DNA from: RBG-13-51-18 sp050014095 | GTDB lineage: Bacteria > Chloroflexota > Dehalococcoidia > Dehalococcoidales > RBG-16-60-22 | Assembly (NCBI GenBank): GCA_050014095.1 | Contig: JBEKDZ010000001.1 | Location: 124,001 to 188,000, forward strand | Direction of reading: 5' to 3' | DNA: 64,000 nt | Shown: piece by piece, positions 40,757-50,309 of the stretch | Position numbering within the stretch: position 1 is the first letter of the stretch | How the letters are laid out: each line of letters begins with the position of its first letter | Notes under the pieces: model-generated | Database searches by the model: none | Seen by the model: the letters and a program-made list of their open reading frames with translations, nothing else | Told to the model about the DNA's origin: nothing | Made by a program: the position numbers and the translations under genes

Positions 40757-42361
40757 CTTAACTTTGTTCAACATAACGCTACCCATGGCGTTAGGCTCAA
40801 AGCCTTGAACGTAAGGCTTTACTAATATATAGTTCCGCCCGAACCATAGCGGCAGAACAGGGGCATCATCCACCACCATCTGCTCTGCCTGCTGATACAT
40901 TTTCAGGCTTTTATCAGTATCCTGCTCCAGTGCCGCCTTATCCAGTAAAGCGTCCAGCGCAGAATTAGAGTAGCCGCCGTAGTTATTTTCAGCACCGCTG
41001 TGGAAAAGCATATCTATAAAGTCCTGCGGGTGAGGATAATCAGCTATCCATCCCATATCATATATATTGTCCAGTTCTTCTTTAAGGTGGTAGATGTATC
41101 TGTCCGACTCCAGCTGTCTCACCTTTACCTCCACCCCTAAATTCTCCCGCCACTGCTCAATAATCGCTTCCCATGCTTGAGATATCTCTCCGCCGTAGCC
41201 GGCGGTCGTCCAGGTGATAGGCGGCAGATTTGCCACACTCCCGTACTTGGAAGCGGCAATCAGCTCCTTAGCTTTTTCAACGTTATACTCCGGTCCAACC
41301 AGGTTGGCATTATAGCCGGGGATGCCGGGCGGTAAAATGCCGTCGGCGCGCTGTACCATGTTGCGGAACGTCAGGTTAATTATCTTGTCTCTATCGATGG
41401 CCATGATGAAAGCCTTACGCACATTCACATCATCGAAAGGGGGCTTGGAGATATTAAAACCTATCCAGTTGAAGCTCAACACCGGTGAGGTATGATATTC
41501 GTTATAGAAAGGTCCTGCTTTATCGGTAATCCTATCGATATAGGTGGAATATACACCGGCGACATCTATCTGGCCGGTTTCATATAAATTCATCTCATTC
41601 CCGGTATACATCTGGAACTCGACAAATTCTAGGCTGGCCATCTGACCGTAGTATCTGTTATTCCTTTCCAGTACCAGTAATTTGCTCTGCTGCCATTCCT
41701 TGAGTTTAAAAGGTCCGGTGCCGTTAGGCTGTCGCCACCAGTCTTCACCTTGAGCCACGTTGTTTTTATCCACCACCATCGCCGTTGAATAAGTCAGTTT
41801 GGAGAGAAAATAAGACTTAGGTGCATCGATTGTCACCTGCAGCGTATAGTCGCTAATTACCTTTACGCCGCTGATTTCTTTAGCTTTGCCCTCCACCACT
41901 TCTTTGACCCCCATAATATCACCGAGGTAAGTGCCAGCCACTGTCGAACCGGTCGCCGGGTCGCAGGCGCGCTCCCAGGAATATTTAAAGTCATCTGCCG
42001 TTACCTTTCGCCCGTCCTGGAACACTACATCCTCCCGCAGATGGAAGGTGAAGGTGCGGCTATCCTGACTGGTATCCCAATTCTTGGCGATATCCGGCGC
42101 CGGTTCCAGATTATCATCGAGTTTCACCAGCCCGGAGAATATTTGCATAATGTACTCATGAGAACCAGCGTCGGCCGATAAGGCCGGGTCGAGCGTGGTG
42201 GGGTCGTCGCCCATTAGCTTTAAAGTGCCGCCGCCGGTAATCGTCGGTGTTGGTGTTTCTATAACTGTTACCGAGCATGTGCGGGCGTATAAAACCACAC
42301 AGGCTATTAAAGCAACTGTTAGACAGGCTATAAATATCAGTAAAAACTTTTTAATCATCAT
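40742..42361 (-). CDS. ABC transporter substrate-binding protein, family 5 (oligopeptide/DppA-like)
   Basis: 539 residues. N-terminal hydrophobic segment ending in a lipobox-like LIAC (Cys about 21), then a Thr/Pro linker and the SBP family 5 domain: GGTLKLMGDDPTTLDPALS, DSRTFTFHLREDVVFQDGRKVTADDFKYSWERACDP, NGTGPFKLKEW, FNISKPPFDDVNVRKAFIMAIDRDKI. It captures peptides or related solutes outside the membrane. No permease or ATPase genes are adjacent, so it is an orphan. Confidence 0.9.
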   Translation of the reverse strand: MMIKKFLLIFIACLTVALIACVVLYARTCSVTVIETPTPTITGGGTLKLMGDDPTTLDPALSADAGSHEYIMQIFSGLVKLDDNLEPAPDIAKNWDTSQDSRTFTFHLREDVVFQDGRKVTADDFKYSWERACDPATGSTVAGTYLGDIMGVKEVVEGKAKEISGVKVISDYTLQVTIDAPKSYFLSKLTYSTAMVVDKNNVAQGEDWWRQPNGTGPFKLKEWQQSKLLVLERNNRYYGQMASLEFVEFQMYTGNEMNLYETGQIDVAGVYSTYIDRITDKAGPFYNEYHTSPVLSFNWIGFNISKPPFDDVNVRKAFIMAIDRDKIINLTFRNMVQRADGILPPGIPGYNANLVGPEYNVEKAKELIAASKYGSVANLPPITWTTAGYGGEISQAWEAIIEQWRENLGVEVKVRQLESDRYIYHLKEELDNIYDMGWIADYPHPQDFIDMLFHSGAENNYGGYSNSALDALLDKAALEQDTDKSLKMYQQAEQMVVDDAPVLPLWFGRNYILVKPYVQGFEPNAMGSVMLNKVKLLEH

Positions 42362-42491
42362 CTTTAAATTAGCTCCCTAAATTCAATATAGCATAAACCC
42401 GTTCACCCCGCACAACGCAACCAATACATTTGAATTATTTCAGCCGCCAACATATAATCATTAGCGAACATCAATTAGATAAGGAGAAAAA

Positions 42492-42956
42492 ATGATACCG
42501 AAAGAGTATGCTAAATACTATAAAGGCAAGCCCGTAGCGGACTTCACCAAGCTCTACCCGCAGCTTACCGCCAAGTCCTTCCACATCTGGGGACATGAGT
42601 GGAATTCCGGTTACCGTATGGACTGGTTCTGCGTCACCGAGCCGTTCCTGATGATTAACGACCCCCATACCCACGACTTCGACCAGTTCTTAGCCTTCCA
42701 GAATGCGGATGCCACCCATGTCAATGATTTCGATGCCGAGGTCTGGCTTTATCTGGGCGAAAAAGGTAAGCAGAAAAAACTGGTTATCACAGAGAGCTGC
42801 TTCGTCCATATTCCGAAGGGCATGGTACATACGCCGCTGGAGTTCAGAATCATCCGCAAGCCCATCGTTTTCATGGATATCGCGTTGACACAAGATTACG
42901 TACGCGTGCCGGAAGACAAAACCAAGCCGATTATGCGAGAACGGCACGAACGTTAA
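42492..42956 (+). CDS. Cupin-like hypothetical protein
   Basis: 154 residues. FLMINDPHTHDFDQFLAFQNAD and AEVWLYLGEKGKQKKLVITESCFVHIPKGMVHTPLEFRIIRKPIVFMDIAL fit a cupin barrel: metal-type His/Asp in PHTHDFDQ and a second His in GMVHTP. Substrate unknown; such proteins recur in anaerobes. Ribosome site AAGGAG. Convergent with radC. Confidence 0.7.
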   Translation: MIPKEYAKYYKGKPVADFTKLYPQLTAKSFHIWGHEWNSGYRMDWFCVTEPFLMINDPHTHDFDQFLAFQNADATHVNDFDAEVWLYLGEKGKQKKLVITESCFVHIPKGMVHTPLEFRIIRKPIVFMDIALTQDYVRVPEDKTKPIMRERHER

Positions 42957-42996
42957 ACCTAAAAACTAAAACCTACTTCATCAAGCGGGAAGAGCT

Positions 42997-43707
42997 TTAA
43001 AACAACCCTTCCCTTTTCAGACTGGTATAGCTCTTCCCGCCGATTATTATGTGGTCGAGCACATCTATCCCCACGACTTCCCCCACCTGCGCCAGCCTTT
43101 TTGTTAGCGCGATATCGTCTTCAGAAGCTTCAGTATCACCAGACGGATGATTATGGGCAAAGATTACCGCTGCTGCGCTGGCGGAAATCGCTTCCTTAAA
43201 TACCTCCCGCGGATGCACCACGCTGGTATCCAGGCTGCCGATGGATATCTCCGCCACCCGGATAAGCTGGTTGCGGGTATCAAGCAGTATTGCCAGAAAA
43301 TATTCCTTCTTTTTATCCTTAAGCCTCCCCATCACCAGGTTGGCGATAGCTTCGGGCGTTTTTAGCGGCGTTTTATCCGCCGCCTCCGAATAGCCTTCGA
43401 CACGGTTTGCCAGCTCAACGGCGGCTATTATCTGGGAGGCTTTAGCGATGCCGATGCCCCTCACCTGTGAGAGCTCCTCAAGCGATGCCGCCGCGATGCC
43501 TTTAAGTCCCCCGAACTGCTTTAGCAGACGCTGCGCCGTTACCATGACCGATTCCCCGGAGATGCCGCGTCCCAGTATCAGGGCCAGTATCTCCTGGGCA
43601 GATAAAGCCTCCACCCCCATTCTCTGCAGTCTTTCGCGGGGCCTATCAGCGACCGGCAAATCATGAATCGTCATCGATTTTGGCTTGGGGGCATCATGCC
43701 TTTTCAT
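42997..43707 (-). CDS. radC: RadC-like JAB domain protein
   Basis: 236 residues. N-terminal UPF0758 region (IHDLPVADRPRERLQRMGVEALSAQEILALIL) with HhH QVRGIGIAKASQIIAAVELA. C-terminal JAMM metal motif HNHPSGDTEASEDD preceded by EVFKEAISASAAAVIFAHNH. Named for DNA repair, but the true activity is unsettled. Confidence 0.92.
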   Translation of the reverse strand: MKRHDAPKPKSMTIHDLPVADRPRERLQRMGVEALSAQEILALILGRGISGESVMVTAQRLLKQFGGLKGIAAASLEELSQVRGIGIAKASQIIAAVELANRVEGYSEAADKTPLKTPEAIANLVMGRLKDKKKEYFLAILLDTRNQLIRVAEISIGSLDTSVVHPREVFKEAISASAAAVIFAHNHPSGDTEASEDDIALTKRLAQVGEVVGIDVLDHIIIGGKSYTSLKREGLF

Positions 43708-43931
43708 AATGCCTTAGTCTAGCACCCTGCTTTGATTATGGCAAGACTATCCGGACAACCATCACCATTTTTTGGGTGAATACTGAGTGTCAACCACCAA
43801 TCGATTTGATGGTGCGTTGTTACCAGAATAAGGGTTTACTGGATTTATTAAAAACACCGTTATTAATATTATCAGGATAGGTAGCGATGGTAAGCTAGAT
43901 AAATTGAATTACCTCTAACTTAAGGAGAAAA

Positions 43932-44141
43932 ATGCTTTGTTTAATCCGGTCTAAAGCCTGTAAAAGATGCGGCGGCGACCTCTCAATAGAGTGTGATGTC
44001 TATGGCGTATTTATCGAGTGCATCCAGTGCGGCGCCACGTGGAATAGAAACGACCTGAAGCTCGCCGATCTTCAGAAAAGTATAAAAACCCTCAAAACGG
44101 TAGATGTAAATCCCCTCACCACCACCTCCCCCAAAAGATAG
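43932..44141 (+). CDS. Small zinc-ribbon protein
   Basis: 69 residues. Two CxxC knuckles, CKRCGG and CIQCGA, separated by about 22 residues (DLSIECDVYGVFIE), make a rubredoxin-like zinc ribbon. Followed by a short helix and a basic tail. Ribosome site AAGGAG. A DNA- or RNA-associated role is possible; nothing more can be said. Confidence 0.7.
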   Translation: MLCLIRSKACKRCGGDLSIECDVYGVFIECIQCGATWNRNDLKLADLQKSIKTLKTVDVNPLTTTSPKR

Positions 44142-44155
44142 ATATATTTTTATTT

Positions 44156-45265
44156 TTAGCTACCGTATACCGCTACCGGTTCAGTACGCCACAAAGAATT
44201 CAACTCGTCCATATTAAAGCAATAAACCTTTAATAAAGCCTCATTATAGCCGCTGCCCTGCTTAAAAACATTGAGCAGCTCAAACATCTTCTCCCGTCCG
44301 TATTCATTGATAAGGTAAGATACAATCTTGTAGCTTTCGGCGTAGGCCAGCACCGCCTGGTTATAATCGGTGGGGAACGGACTGCATAAGCTTTGGACCG
44401 TTAAGAATGAATGATTGGCGTCGGCGCTAGACAATGCCAGGACAAAGGATAGCTCCAAAGTGCCCTCGGAAAACATCGCCATGCCCTCATTAAGCCATAA
44501 CGGCAGATAATTGTATGGATTTGAGGTAACCTGATACAGTACCATATGGGTCAGCTCGTGGGCAATGGTGCGTTTACCCCAATCGACCTCATCCTGCGAT
44601 GTCCCGATGCCGATGGCAATAGTGCCGTATTCTGAAAAAGCCACCCCGCCCGTCCAATCCTGCGCATCAATCATCGCCCCCTGTAAATCGGTAGCATTGG
44701 CATAGATATACAAATTCACCGAGCTTTCCAGCTCGGCGCCGGTATTATCCGCCAGTCTGGTCAGCGCCGTTTGTGCCGCTGCCATCAGCTCTCCGGCAAA
44801 TGATTCGTTACCGCTATACCAATGGAGCGTTACCTGCCCCTCCTGGATTGTCTTCCAGTCATAGCGATTATCTTCGAGATGGATAACACTCGGTATTGTC
44901 TCAATTCGGCTGCCGGAGGCATCGGCCACGGTTAGCCAATAAGTTATGTTTGTTCCTGGCGGCAGCGTCCCGGTTCGTCTCAAGTCCAGGACCCATTGCG
45001 TTTCCACCTTTTTCGCCGGCACGAAGGTGATATAGGCTTCGGCAACAACTTGAGCATAAGACTTACGTTCGACGGTATAATGCAGGCGGATATCGGTAAT
45101 ATTAACATCACTTTCGGCGGAGATGCTGATGATGACACTGGTCGGGAAATTTACCACCGCCAAGCTAGGGGATACAACTAATCCGCTGCTGGCCTGTGCC
45201 GTGACAGGAACTAATAAAACCAGCAACGATATTGCTGCCAGGACTATAAATATTTTTTTCTTCAT
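44156..45265 (-). CDS. Secreted gluzincin-type peptidase (Peptidase MA-like)
   Basis: 369 residues with a signal peptide (KKKIFIVLAAISLLVLLVPVTAQA). A beta-sandwich-like part covers about 30-130. The metalloprotease core has HELTH in TIAHELTHMVLYQVTSNPYNYLPLWLNEGMAMFSEG, where the downstream Glu is the third zinc ligand. Probably extracytoplasmic. It overlaps the prfB stop by 4 bases, and a coupled operon is likely, although the functions look unrelated. Confidence 0.83.
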   Translation of the reverse strand: MKKKIFIVLAAISLLVLLVPVTAQASSGLVVSPSLAVVNFPTSVIISISAESDVNITDIRLHYTVERKSYAQVVAEAYITFVPAKKVETQWVLDLRRTGTLPPGTNITYWLTVADASGSRIETIPSVIHLEDNRYDWKTIQEGQVTLHWYSGNESFAGELMAAAQTALTRLADNTGAELESSVNLYIYANATDLQGAMIDAQDWTGGVAFSEYGTIAIGIGTSQDEVDWGKRTIAHELTHMVLYQVTSNPYNYLPLWLNEGMAMFSEGTLELSFVLALSSADANHSFLTVQSLCSPFPTDYNQAVLAYAESYKIVSYLINEYGREKMFELLNVFKQGSGYNEALLKVYCFNMDELNSLWRTEPVAVYGS

Positions 45266-46363
45266 TGTTCTTTCCTACCCATTATTGACCTTAAATAGGC
45301 ATTGATAAAACCATCCAACTCGCCATCAAGCACGGCTTCGGTATTGCTCGTCTCAAAGTCCGTGCGGTGGTCCTTGACCATACGGTAGGGATGCAAAACG
45401 TAGCTCCTGATTTGATTACCCCACCCCGCATCGATACGCTTCCCTTTTATTTTAGCTTTTTCCGCTGCCTGTTTTTCAATCTCCAGCTCCAGGAGGCGAG
45501 CCCTCAATATTTTGAAGGCGAAATCCTTATTCATGTGCTGTGAGCGTTCGCTCTGGCAGGAAACGACGATACCCGTCGGCAGGTGTGTAATCCTGACGGC
45601 GCTGCTCGTTTTCTGCATATGCTGTCCGCCGGGCCCGCTGGAACGGAAAGTCTCCATCTTAATATCTTCCGGTTTGATGTTGACTTCGATATCGCTTTCG
45701 GCTTCGGGCAACACCTCCACCAGGGCAAACGAGGTGTGCCGCGCATGGTCGGAGTCGAAGGGTGAAAGCCGCACCAGCCGGTGCACGCCGTGTTCCGACT
45801 TTAAGTAGCCGACGGCGTACTCGCCTTTTATGGCGATGACCGTTCTTTTTATACCTGCCTCATCCCCCGGCGAGGTATCCAGTATCTCGGTTTCGAAGCC
45901 GCGGCGTTCCGCCCAGCGCAGGTACATGCGCATTAGCATCTCCGCCCAATCCTGCGATTCCGTGCCCCCCGCCCCGGCGTGTATCGTTATAATCGCGTTT
46001 CGTGCGTCGTATTCGCCACGAAAAGCCAACTGAAACTCAAACTCATCGACCTGTGAGTCGAGTTCAACCAACTCTTTGTCCAATTCCCCCAGTAAAGCCT
46101 CATCTGATTGCGATATTGCCGTTAACTCGGCGATATCCGCCAGTTTCTTTTCCAGTCCACGCCACCGCTGCACCGTCCTCTTCTTTTCCGCCAGCTGGCG
46201 CATTACACCCTGGGCACTAGTCTGGTCCTGCCAGAAATCGGGCTGGGCGGACTGCTTTTCCAGTTTACCGATTTCCTTTTCTATATTTACGACGTCAAAG
46301 ATGCTCCACGGCCATGGCGACCCGGCTCTGTAAATCTTTGAGCTTTTCTGTTAAGTCCGTCAT
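45262..46363 (-). CDS. prfB: Peptide chain release factor 2 with programmed +1 frameshift
   Basis: A 366-residue protein. The first 22 codons (MTDLTEKLKDLQSRVAMAV to EHL) run from ATG 46363 to an in-frame TGA at 46297-46295. The site CTT TGA C (46300-46294) lets ribosomes shift +1 onto GAC, and the remaining 344 codons continue from there. GGAG three bases before CTT is the usual stimulatory element. Downstream are the RF2 codon-recognition SPF (RLSPFDSDHARHTSF) and GGQ (SSGPGGQHMQ). Low RF2 favours the shift, giving autoregulation. Confidence 0.95.
46294..46306 (-). promoter_or_regulatory. RF2 recoding site (CTTTGAC with internal SD)
   Basis: Minus-strand GGAGCATCTTTGAC: SD-like GGAG, 3-base gap, CTT, TGA, C. 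Same layout as the classical bacterial prfB shift site. Confidence 0.93.
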
Positions 46364-46383
46364 ATTCCCTCTTTTTAATGAGA

Positions 46384-47124
46384 CTAATATTTTACTCCAG
46401 CTCGTGCTAAGTCATTTTTGATTTTTAAGTTGCCCCCCGCCGCCTGGTGCGCCAGCCGCGTGGGCTCTGGTAACCGATAGCCACGGCAACACGCCACAAC
46501 CCATTCCATTGCCGAATTTAATTCAATCATGTGGCCGATGGATACATAAAGCGGTTTCACGCCGGCTCTGGTGCGCAGTACCGCCCCGATAACCTCGCCA
46601 TTATCCTTAAGCTCCTTATAGCTTCCGGCTTCGTTGCCCGGTATTTCATGCTCCCCGCATAAACGCGACTTGGCGCAGCCGATGGTGGGTAAACCTAATA
46701 GCAGCCCCAGATGCGAGGCGATGCCGAAACGGCGCGGATGAGCGATGCCCTGCCCGTCCACCATGATGATATCCGGCGTAAGCGTTATTTTTTCAAATGC
46801 CGCCAGTATTAACGGCGCTTCCCGGAACGAAAGCAGTCCTGGTACGTAAGGGAATTCTATGCGGTCCATCACTACCTGTATTTCCGCAATCTGTAGGTCG
46901 GGATAGCTTAAGACCACCACCGCGCCGGTGCCCCTCTTACTAAATCTATTTACCGAGATATCGACGCCGGCAATAAAACGCGGGGCGTTTATTTTACCAG
47001 CACGGCTTACTTCTCCCGCCAGTTCCATTTGAATCGCCATCGCTTGTTTGGTGGTCACCCGCCACCCGTGCCGGCTTATTATCCGCATATATTGATTATA
47101 GACATAGCCAGAAAGCGTTAGCAA
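46384..47124 (-). CDS. nfi: Endonuclease V
   Basis: 246 residues. IAGVDISVNRF supplies the catalytic Asp. VPGLLSFREAPLILAAFEKI, VDGQGIAHPRRFGIASHLGLLLGLPTIGCAKSRLCGEH and PLYVSIGHMIELNSAMEWV complete the fold. It nicks DNA 3' of deoxyinosine. Two starts are possible (47124, or ATG 47088, MRIISRHGW); the latter gives the more typical N terminus. First gene of the nfi-prfB-peptidase minus-strand group. Confidence 0.92.
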   Translation of the reverse strand: MLTLSGYVYNQYMRIISRHGWRVTTKQAMAIQMELAGEVSRAGKINAPRFIAGVDISVNRFSKRGTGAVVVLSYPDLQIAEIQVVMDRIEFPYVPGLLSFREAPLILAAFEKITLTPDIIMVDGQGIAHPRRFGIASHLGLLLGLPTIGCAKSRLCGEHEIPGNEAGSYKELKDNGEVIGAVLRTRAGVKPLYVSIGHMIELNSAMEWVVACCRGYRLPEPTRLAHQAAGGNLKIKNDLARAGVKY

Positions 47125-47211
47125 CAGCTAGCAAGACTTAATTTGCGCCGGACGGAAAATATGCTACAATGGCAAAACGAACGAGAATCTTAAGAAAATG
47201 GAGACGCTTTT

Positions 47212-47823
47212 TTGCCGTATACGATACGCCCTATGATAAAAGAGGATATCGACCAGGTAAACGAAATCGACCATGAAGCCTTTCCATCTCAATGGCCGCC
47301 AGCCAACTATCGGCAGGAGCTGCAAAACAAAATAGCTCATTATCTCGTCGCCTGTGACGACACAAAAACAATAGATGCTCCGACGGCTACAGCTCCAAGA
47401 AAATTCAGTTTTCTTTCCTGGCTACTGCCGCAGCACAAGCGCCGACTTTCTCCAGAGATTCCTCATCAATATATTGTCGGCTTTTCCGGAATTTGGATGA
47501 TGGCTGGTGAAGCCCATGTGACCAATCTCGCGGTACGCCGTTCGTACCAGGGCAAAGGACTCGGTGAGCTGCTGCTTATAGCCACCATCGACCTATCCAG
47601 TGAGCTTAAAGCCAGCTTTATGACGCTGGAGGTGCGAGCTTCGAATCTTGTGGCGCAGAGCCTCTACAGCAAATATGGCTTCGTGCAGATGGGCATACGC
47701 CGCGGCTACTATCTAGATAACCATGAAGACGCCATCATCATGTCCACCGATACGCTAAACTCTCCGTCATTCAAGGAGCATATCCGCCAGCTAAGAGAAG
47801 ACTTGAAGAAAAAACTCGCCTAA
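47212..47823 (+). CDS. rimI: RimI-like ribosomal-protein N-acetyltransferase with insert
   Basis: 203 residues, TTG start. IRPMIKEDIDQVNEIDHEAFPSQWPPANYRQEL is the RimI opening. Motif A VTNLAVRRSYQGKGLGELLLIATID and motif B ASNLVAQSLYSKYGFVQMGIRRGYYLDNHEDAIIM are intact. Between strands 2 and 3 lies an insert of about 40 basic residues (DDTKTIDAPTATAPRKFSFL... LLPQHKRRL) that lengthens it beyond the usual size of about 150. Acetylates a protein N terminus, classically S18. Confidence 0.85.
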   Translation: MPYTIRPMIKEDIDQVNEIDHEAFPSQWPPANYRQELQNKIAHYLVACDDTKTIDAPTATAPRKFSFLSWLLPQHKRRLSPEIPHQYIVGFSGIWMMAGEAHVTNLAVRRSYQGKGLGELLLIATIDLSSELKASFMTLEVRASNLVAQSLYSKYGFVQMGIRRGYYLDNHEDAIIMSTDTLNSPSFKEHIRQLREDLKKKLA

Positions 47824-47905
47824 TTATTTGCCCCTTTGCCCCCTGGCCATTTTATGCTAGAATTATCATCTAGGGGGACTTGAGGAACCAAGGAGGAACA
47901 CGACG

Positions 47906-48661
47906 ATGTCTGGTCATTCTAAATGGTCTAAGATAAAGCACCAAAAAGGCGTTGACGACGTTAAGAGGGGCAACCTCTTTACCAAACTAACAAGAGAAAT
48001 CATCATCGCCGCCAAAGAAGGCGGCGGCAGCCCGGACACAAATTTCCGCCTGCGTCTGGCGGTCCAGAAAGCGCGCGATAGTAATATGCCCATGGAAAAT
48101 ATCGACCGGGCTATTATGAAAGGTACCGGCGGCGCTGAAAGCGGCAGCTTTGTAGAGATGACACTGGAAGGCTACGGCCCCAACGGTATAGCCATTATGG
48201 TCAGCGCCATGACCGATAACCGCAACCGCACCGTACAGGAAGTGCGGAGTTCCTTTACCAAGCACGGCGGAGCCCTCGGCGAGAACGGCTGCGTGTCCTG
48301 GATGTTCAAGTCCCGCGGCGTTATTACCATCAATGTAGAAAAAGATAAAGAAGAAGAGTTGGAGTTAACCGCCATCGACGCCGGCGCAGAGGACGTGCAA
48401 ACCCAAGGCGGCGTTATGGAAGTATATACCAAGCCGGATACCCTGGAAAAAGTCCGGGCCGCACTAGAAGCAGCGAAGATTAAGGTAGAATCCAGTGAGC
48501 TGCAAATGGTTCCCGAGACTATGGTCACCCTCGATGAAAAAGGCGCCACGCAGGCCTTAAAACTCCTCGATAGGCTGGAAGAACTCGACGACGTACAGAA
48601 CGTCTACAGTAACGTGGATATACCGGATTCCGTCATGGCCGCCATCCAGGCCGCCTCATAG
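47906..48661 (+). CDS. YebC/PmpR family protein
   Basis: 251 residues: SGHSKWSKIKHQKGVDDVKRGNLFTKLTREIIIAAKEGGG, MPMENIDRAIMKGTGG, YGPNGIAIMVSAMTDNRNRTVQEVR. Full length. Members are DNA-binding regulators or help ribosomes at difficult proline motifs. Placed directly before ruvC as in many bacteria. Ribosome site AAGGAGG. Confidence 0.95.
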   Translation: MSGHSKWSKIKHQKGVDDVKRGNLFTKLTREIIIAAKEGGGSPDTNFRLRLAVQKARDSNMPMENIDRAIMKGTGGAESGSFVEMTLEGYGPNGIAIMVSAMTDNRNRTVQEVRSSFTKHGGALGENGCVSWMFKSRGVITINVEKDKEEELELTAIDAGAEDVQTQGGVMEVYTKPDTLEKVRAALEAAKIKVESSELQMVPETMVTLDEKGATQALKLLDRLEELDDVQNVYSNVDIPDSVMAAIQAAS

Positions 48662-48676
48662 TTTTAAGAACATGAA

Positions 48677-49183
48677 ATGAAAATATTAGGCATCGACCCG
48701 GGCACGGTGGTGATGGGTTGGGGCGTTATCGAGGGCGAAGATAATGACCTTGCCCTGGTCGATTTCGGTGCGATAACCGTCCCCGAAAAATCCCCCATGG
48801 GCGAAAGACTGAATCGCCTTTACCAAGAACTCCTCAAAGTAGTCCAGCGCTACAAGCCCGATGCTGTTGCCGTGGAGCAGCCTTTCGTCGCTAAGAATGT
48901 TAGAACAGCGCTGGCTATCGGCCGTGCGCAGGCCATCGCCCTCCTCGCCGCAGCTAATCAGGAAATTCCCGCCTTTGAATACACCCCCGCGCAGGTCAAG
49001 CAGCGGGTCGCCAACTACGGCGCCGGCAGCAAGGAGCAGATTCAGGAGATGGTGCGCCTCCAGCTCGGCCTGGCGGAAGTGCCCCAGCCCAACGATGCCG
49101 CCGATGCTCTGGCGGTCGCCATCTGCCACGCACAGGAGATACATATAAATAGCCTACTGACAAGACAGGGAGGCCCGCAATGA
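48677..49183 (+). CDS. ruvC: Holliday junction resolvase RuvC
   Basis: 168 residues: MKILGIDPGTVVMGWGVIEG with catalytic Asp7, VEQPFVAKNVRTALAIGRAQA with catalytic Glu, and NDAADALAVAICHA with the C-terminal Asp pair. Cuts four-way junctions with RuvAB. Ends in ATGA overlap with ruvA. Confidence 0.96.
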   Translation: MKILGIDPGTVVMGWGVIEGEDNDLALVDFGAITVPEKSPMGERLNRLYQELLKVVQRYKPDAVAVEQPFVAKNVRTALAIGRAQAIALLAAANQEIPAFEYTPAQVKQRVANYGAGSKEQIQEMVRLQLGLAEVPQPNDAADALAVAICHAQEIHINSLLTRQGGPQ

Positions 49184-49764
49184 TGGCCAGTTTGAGCGGC
49201 AAGATAGAGAGTTTAAGCAGCGACGCGGCGATTATCGACGTGGGGGGTGTGGGCTTTAGGGTCTATATGCCCACCTCCTCCCTGTCCACCATCGGCAGGC
49301 CGGGCGATACGGTGAAGGTCTATACCCACATGCATGTACGGGAGGACAACATCGCCCTGTACGGCTTCCCTTCCGCCGAGGAGCTCTGGCTCTTCGAGAC
49401 GTTGCTGGGCGTGACGGGACTGGGACCCAAGCTGTCGCTCGCCATGCTCTCCGCCTTAACCCCCGACCAGATAACCATGGCTATCGCCACCGGCAGCGTG
49501 GACATGCTGGACATGATACCCGGCATCGGCAAGAAGGTGGCGAACCGTATTATCCTGGAGCTTAAGGAAAAGATAGGCGCGGGGTGGGTCATCACACCAG
49601 CTACACAGGCGACCCAGGAAAACGCGGACGTGCTGGCGGCGCTGACCACTTTAGGCTACTCCGCTGGTGAGGCTGTGAAAGCGGTAGCCGCTTTACCCAC
49701 CGACCCGAAGCTCAAGCTGGAGGAGAAGGTCAAGCTGGCTTTGCAGTACCTGGGGAGTAAGTGA
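49180..49764 (+). CDS. ruvA: Holliday junction branch migration protein RuvA
   Basis: 194 residues. OB fold MASLSGKIESLSSDAAIIDVGGVGFRVYMP, two HhH motifs (LLGVTGLGPKLSLAML and LDMIPGIGKKVANRIILELKEK), and a C-terminal UBA-like domain that contacts RuvB. ruvB is not next to it; a repeat and an unrelated gene follow. Confidence 0.96.
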   Translation: MMASLSGKIESLSSDAAIIDVGGVGFRVYMPTSSLSTIGRPGDTVKVYTHMHVREDNIALYGFPSAEELWLFETLLGVTGLGPKLSLAMLSALTPDQITMAIATGSVDMLDMIPGIGKKVANRIILELKEKIGAGWVITPATQATQENADVLAALTTLGYSAGEAVKAVAALPTDPKLKLEEKVKLALQYLGSK

Positions 49765-49796
49765 GAGAGTTTACAGTTTTCAGTTAACAGTTTACA

Positions 49797-49853
49797 GTAG
49801 GGGCAGGTTACCAACCTGCCCGCGTCATTCCCGCGAAAGCGGGAATCCAGGGG
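49797..49853. repeat. Paired palindromes downstream of ruvA
   Basis: 49801-49821: GGGCAGGTT/AACCTGCCC hairpin. 49823-49850: compact GTCATTCCCGCGAAAGCGGG palindrome followed by AATCCAG. Preceded at 49770-49797 by degenerate CAGTTAACAGTTTACAGT words like those at 14264-14296. Confidence 0.8.
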
Positions 49854-49862
49854 AGGGGAAAA

Positions 49863-50309
49863 ATGAAAGCATCGGAAGGGAAAATCGGGCGGGTATTTGT
49901 CTTAAGACTTGAAGACGGCGACATGGTGCCGGCTTGTATCGAGGAATTTGCAGCAAAAAAAGCCATAAAAGTGGGCCACGTTATCCTAATCGGGGGGATT
50001 GGGGGCGGACAGGTGGTCGTGGGACCGCGGGACTCTCAAGAAATGCCGCCCGACCCCGTTCTGCTCACCGTCGACGGCGCGCACGAGGTGGAGGGTTTAG
50101 GCATTATCGCGCCGGATAAGGACGGCAAGCCTGTTTTGCATATCCACGCTTCTCTGGGGAGAGGTGGGAGGACTTTAACCGGCTGCCTGCGCCCGGGCGT
50201 TAAAACCTGGCTGGTGGGCGAGGCGCTTATTTACGAGATACTGGGGGCCAACGTAAAAAGGCTGCCGGATAAACGGAGCGGGTTTAACCTGATGGAGATG
50301 TTGAAATAA
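49863..50309 (+). CDS. PPC/DUF296 domain DNA-binding-like protein
   Basis: 148 residues: GRVFVLRLEDGDMVPACIEEFAAKKAIKVGHVILIGGIGGGQVVVGPR and GLGIIAPDKDGKPVLHIHASLGRGGRTLTGCLRPGVKTWLVGEALIYE. The PPC domain forms trimers. It occurs in plant AT-hook proteins and in stand-alone bacterial proteins of unknown role. The conserved HIHAS could bind metal. Confidence 0.85.
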   Translation: MKASEGKIGRVFVLRLEDGDMVPACIEEFAAKKAIKVGHVILIGGIGGGQVVVGPRDSQEMPPDPVLLTVDGAHEVEGLGIIAPDKDGKPVLHIHASLGRGGRTLTGCLRPGVKTWLVGEALIYEILGANVKRLPDKRSGFNLMEMLK

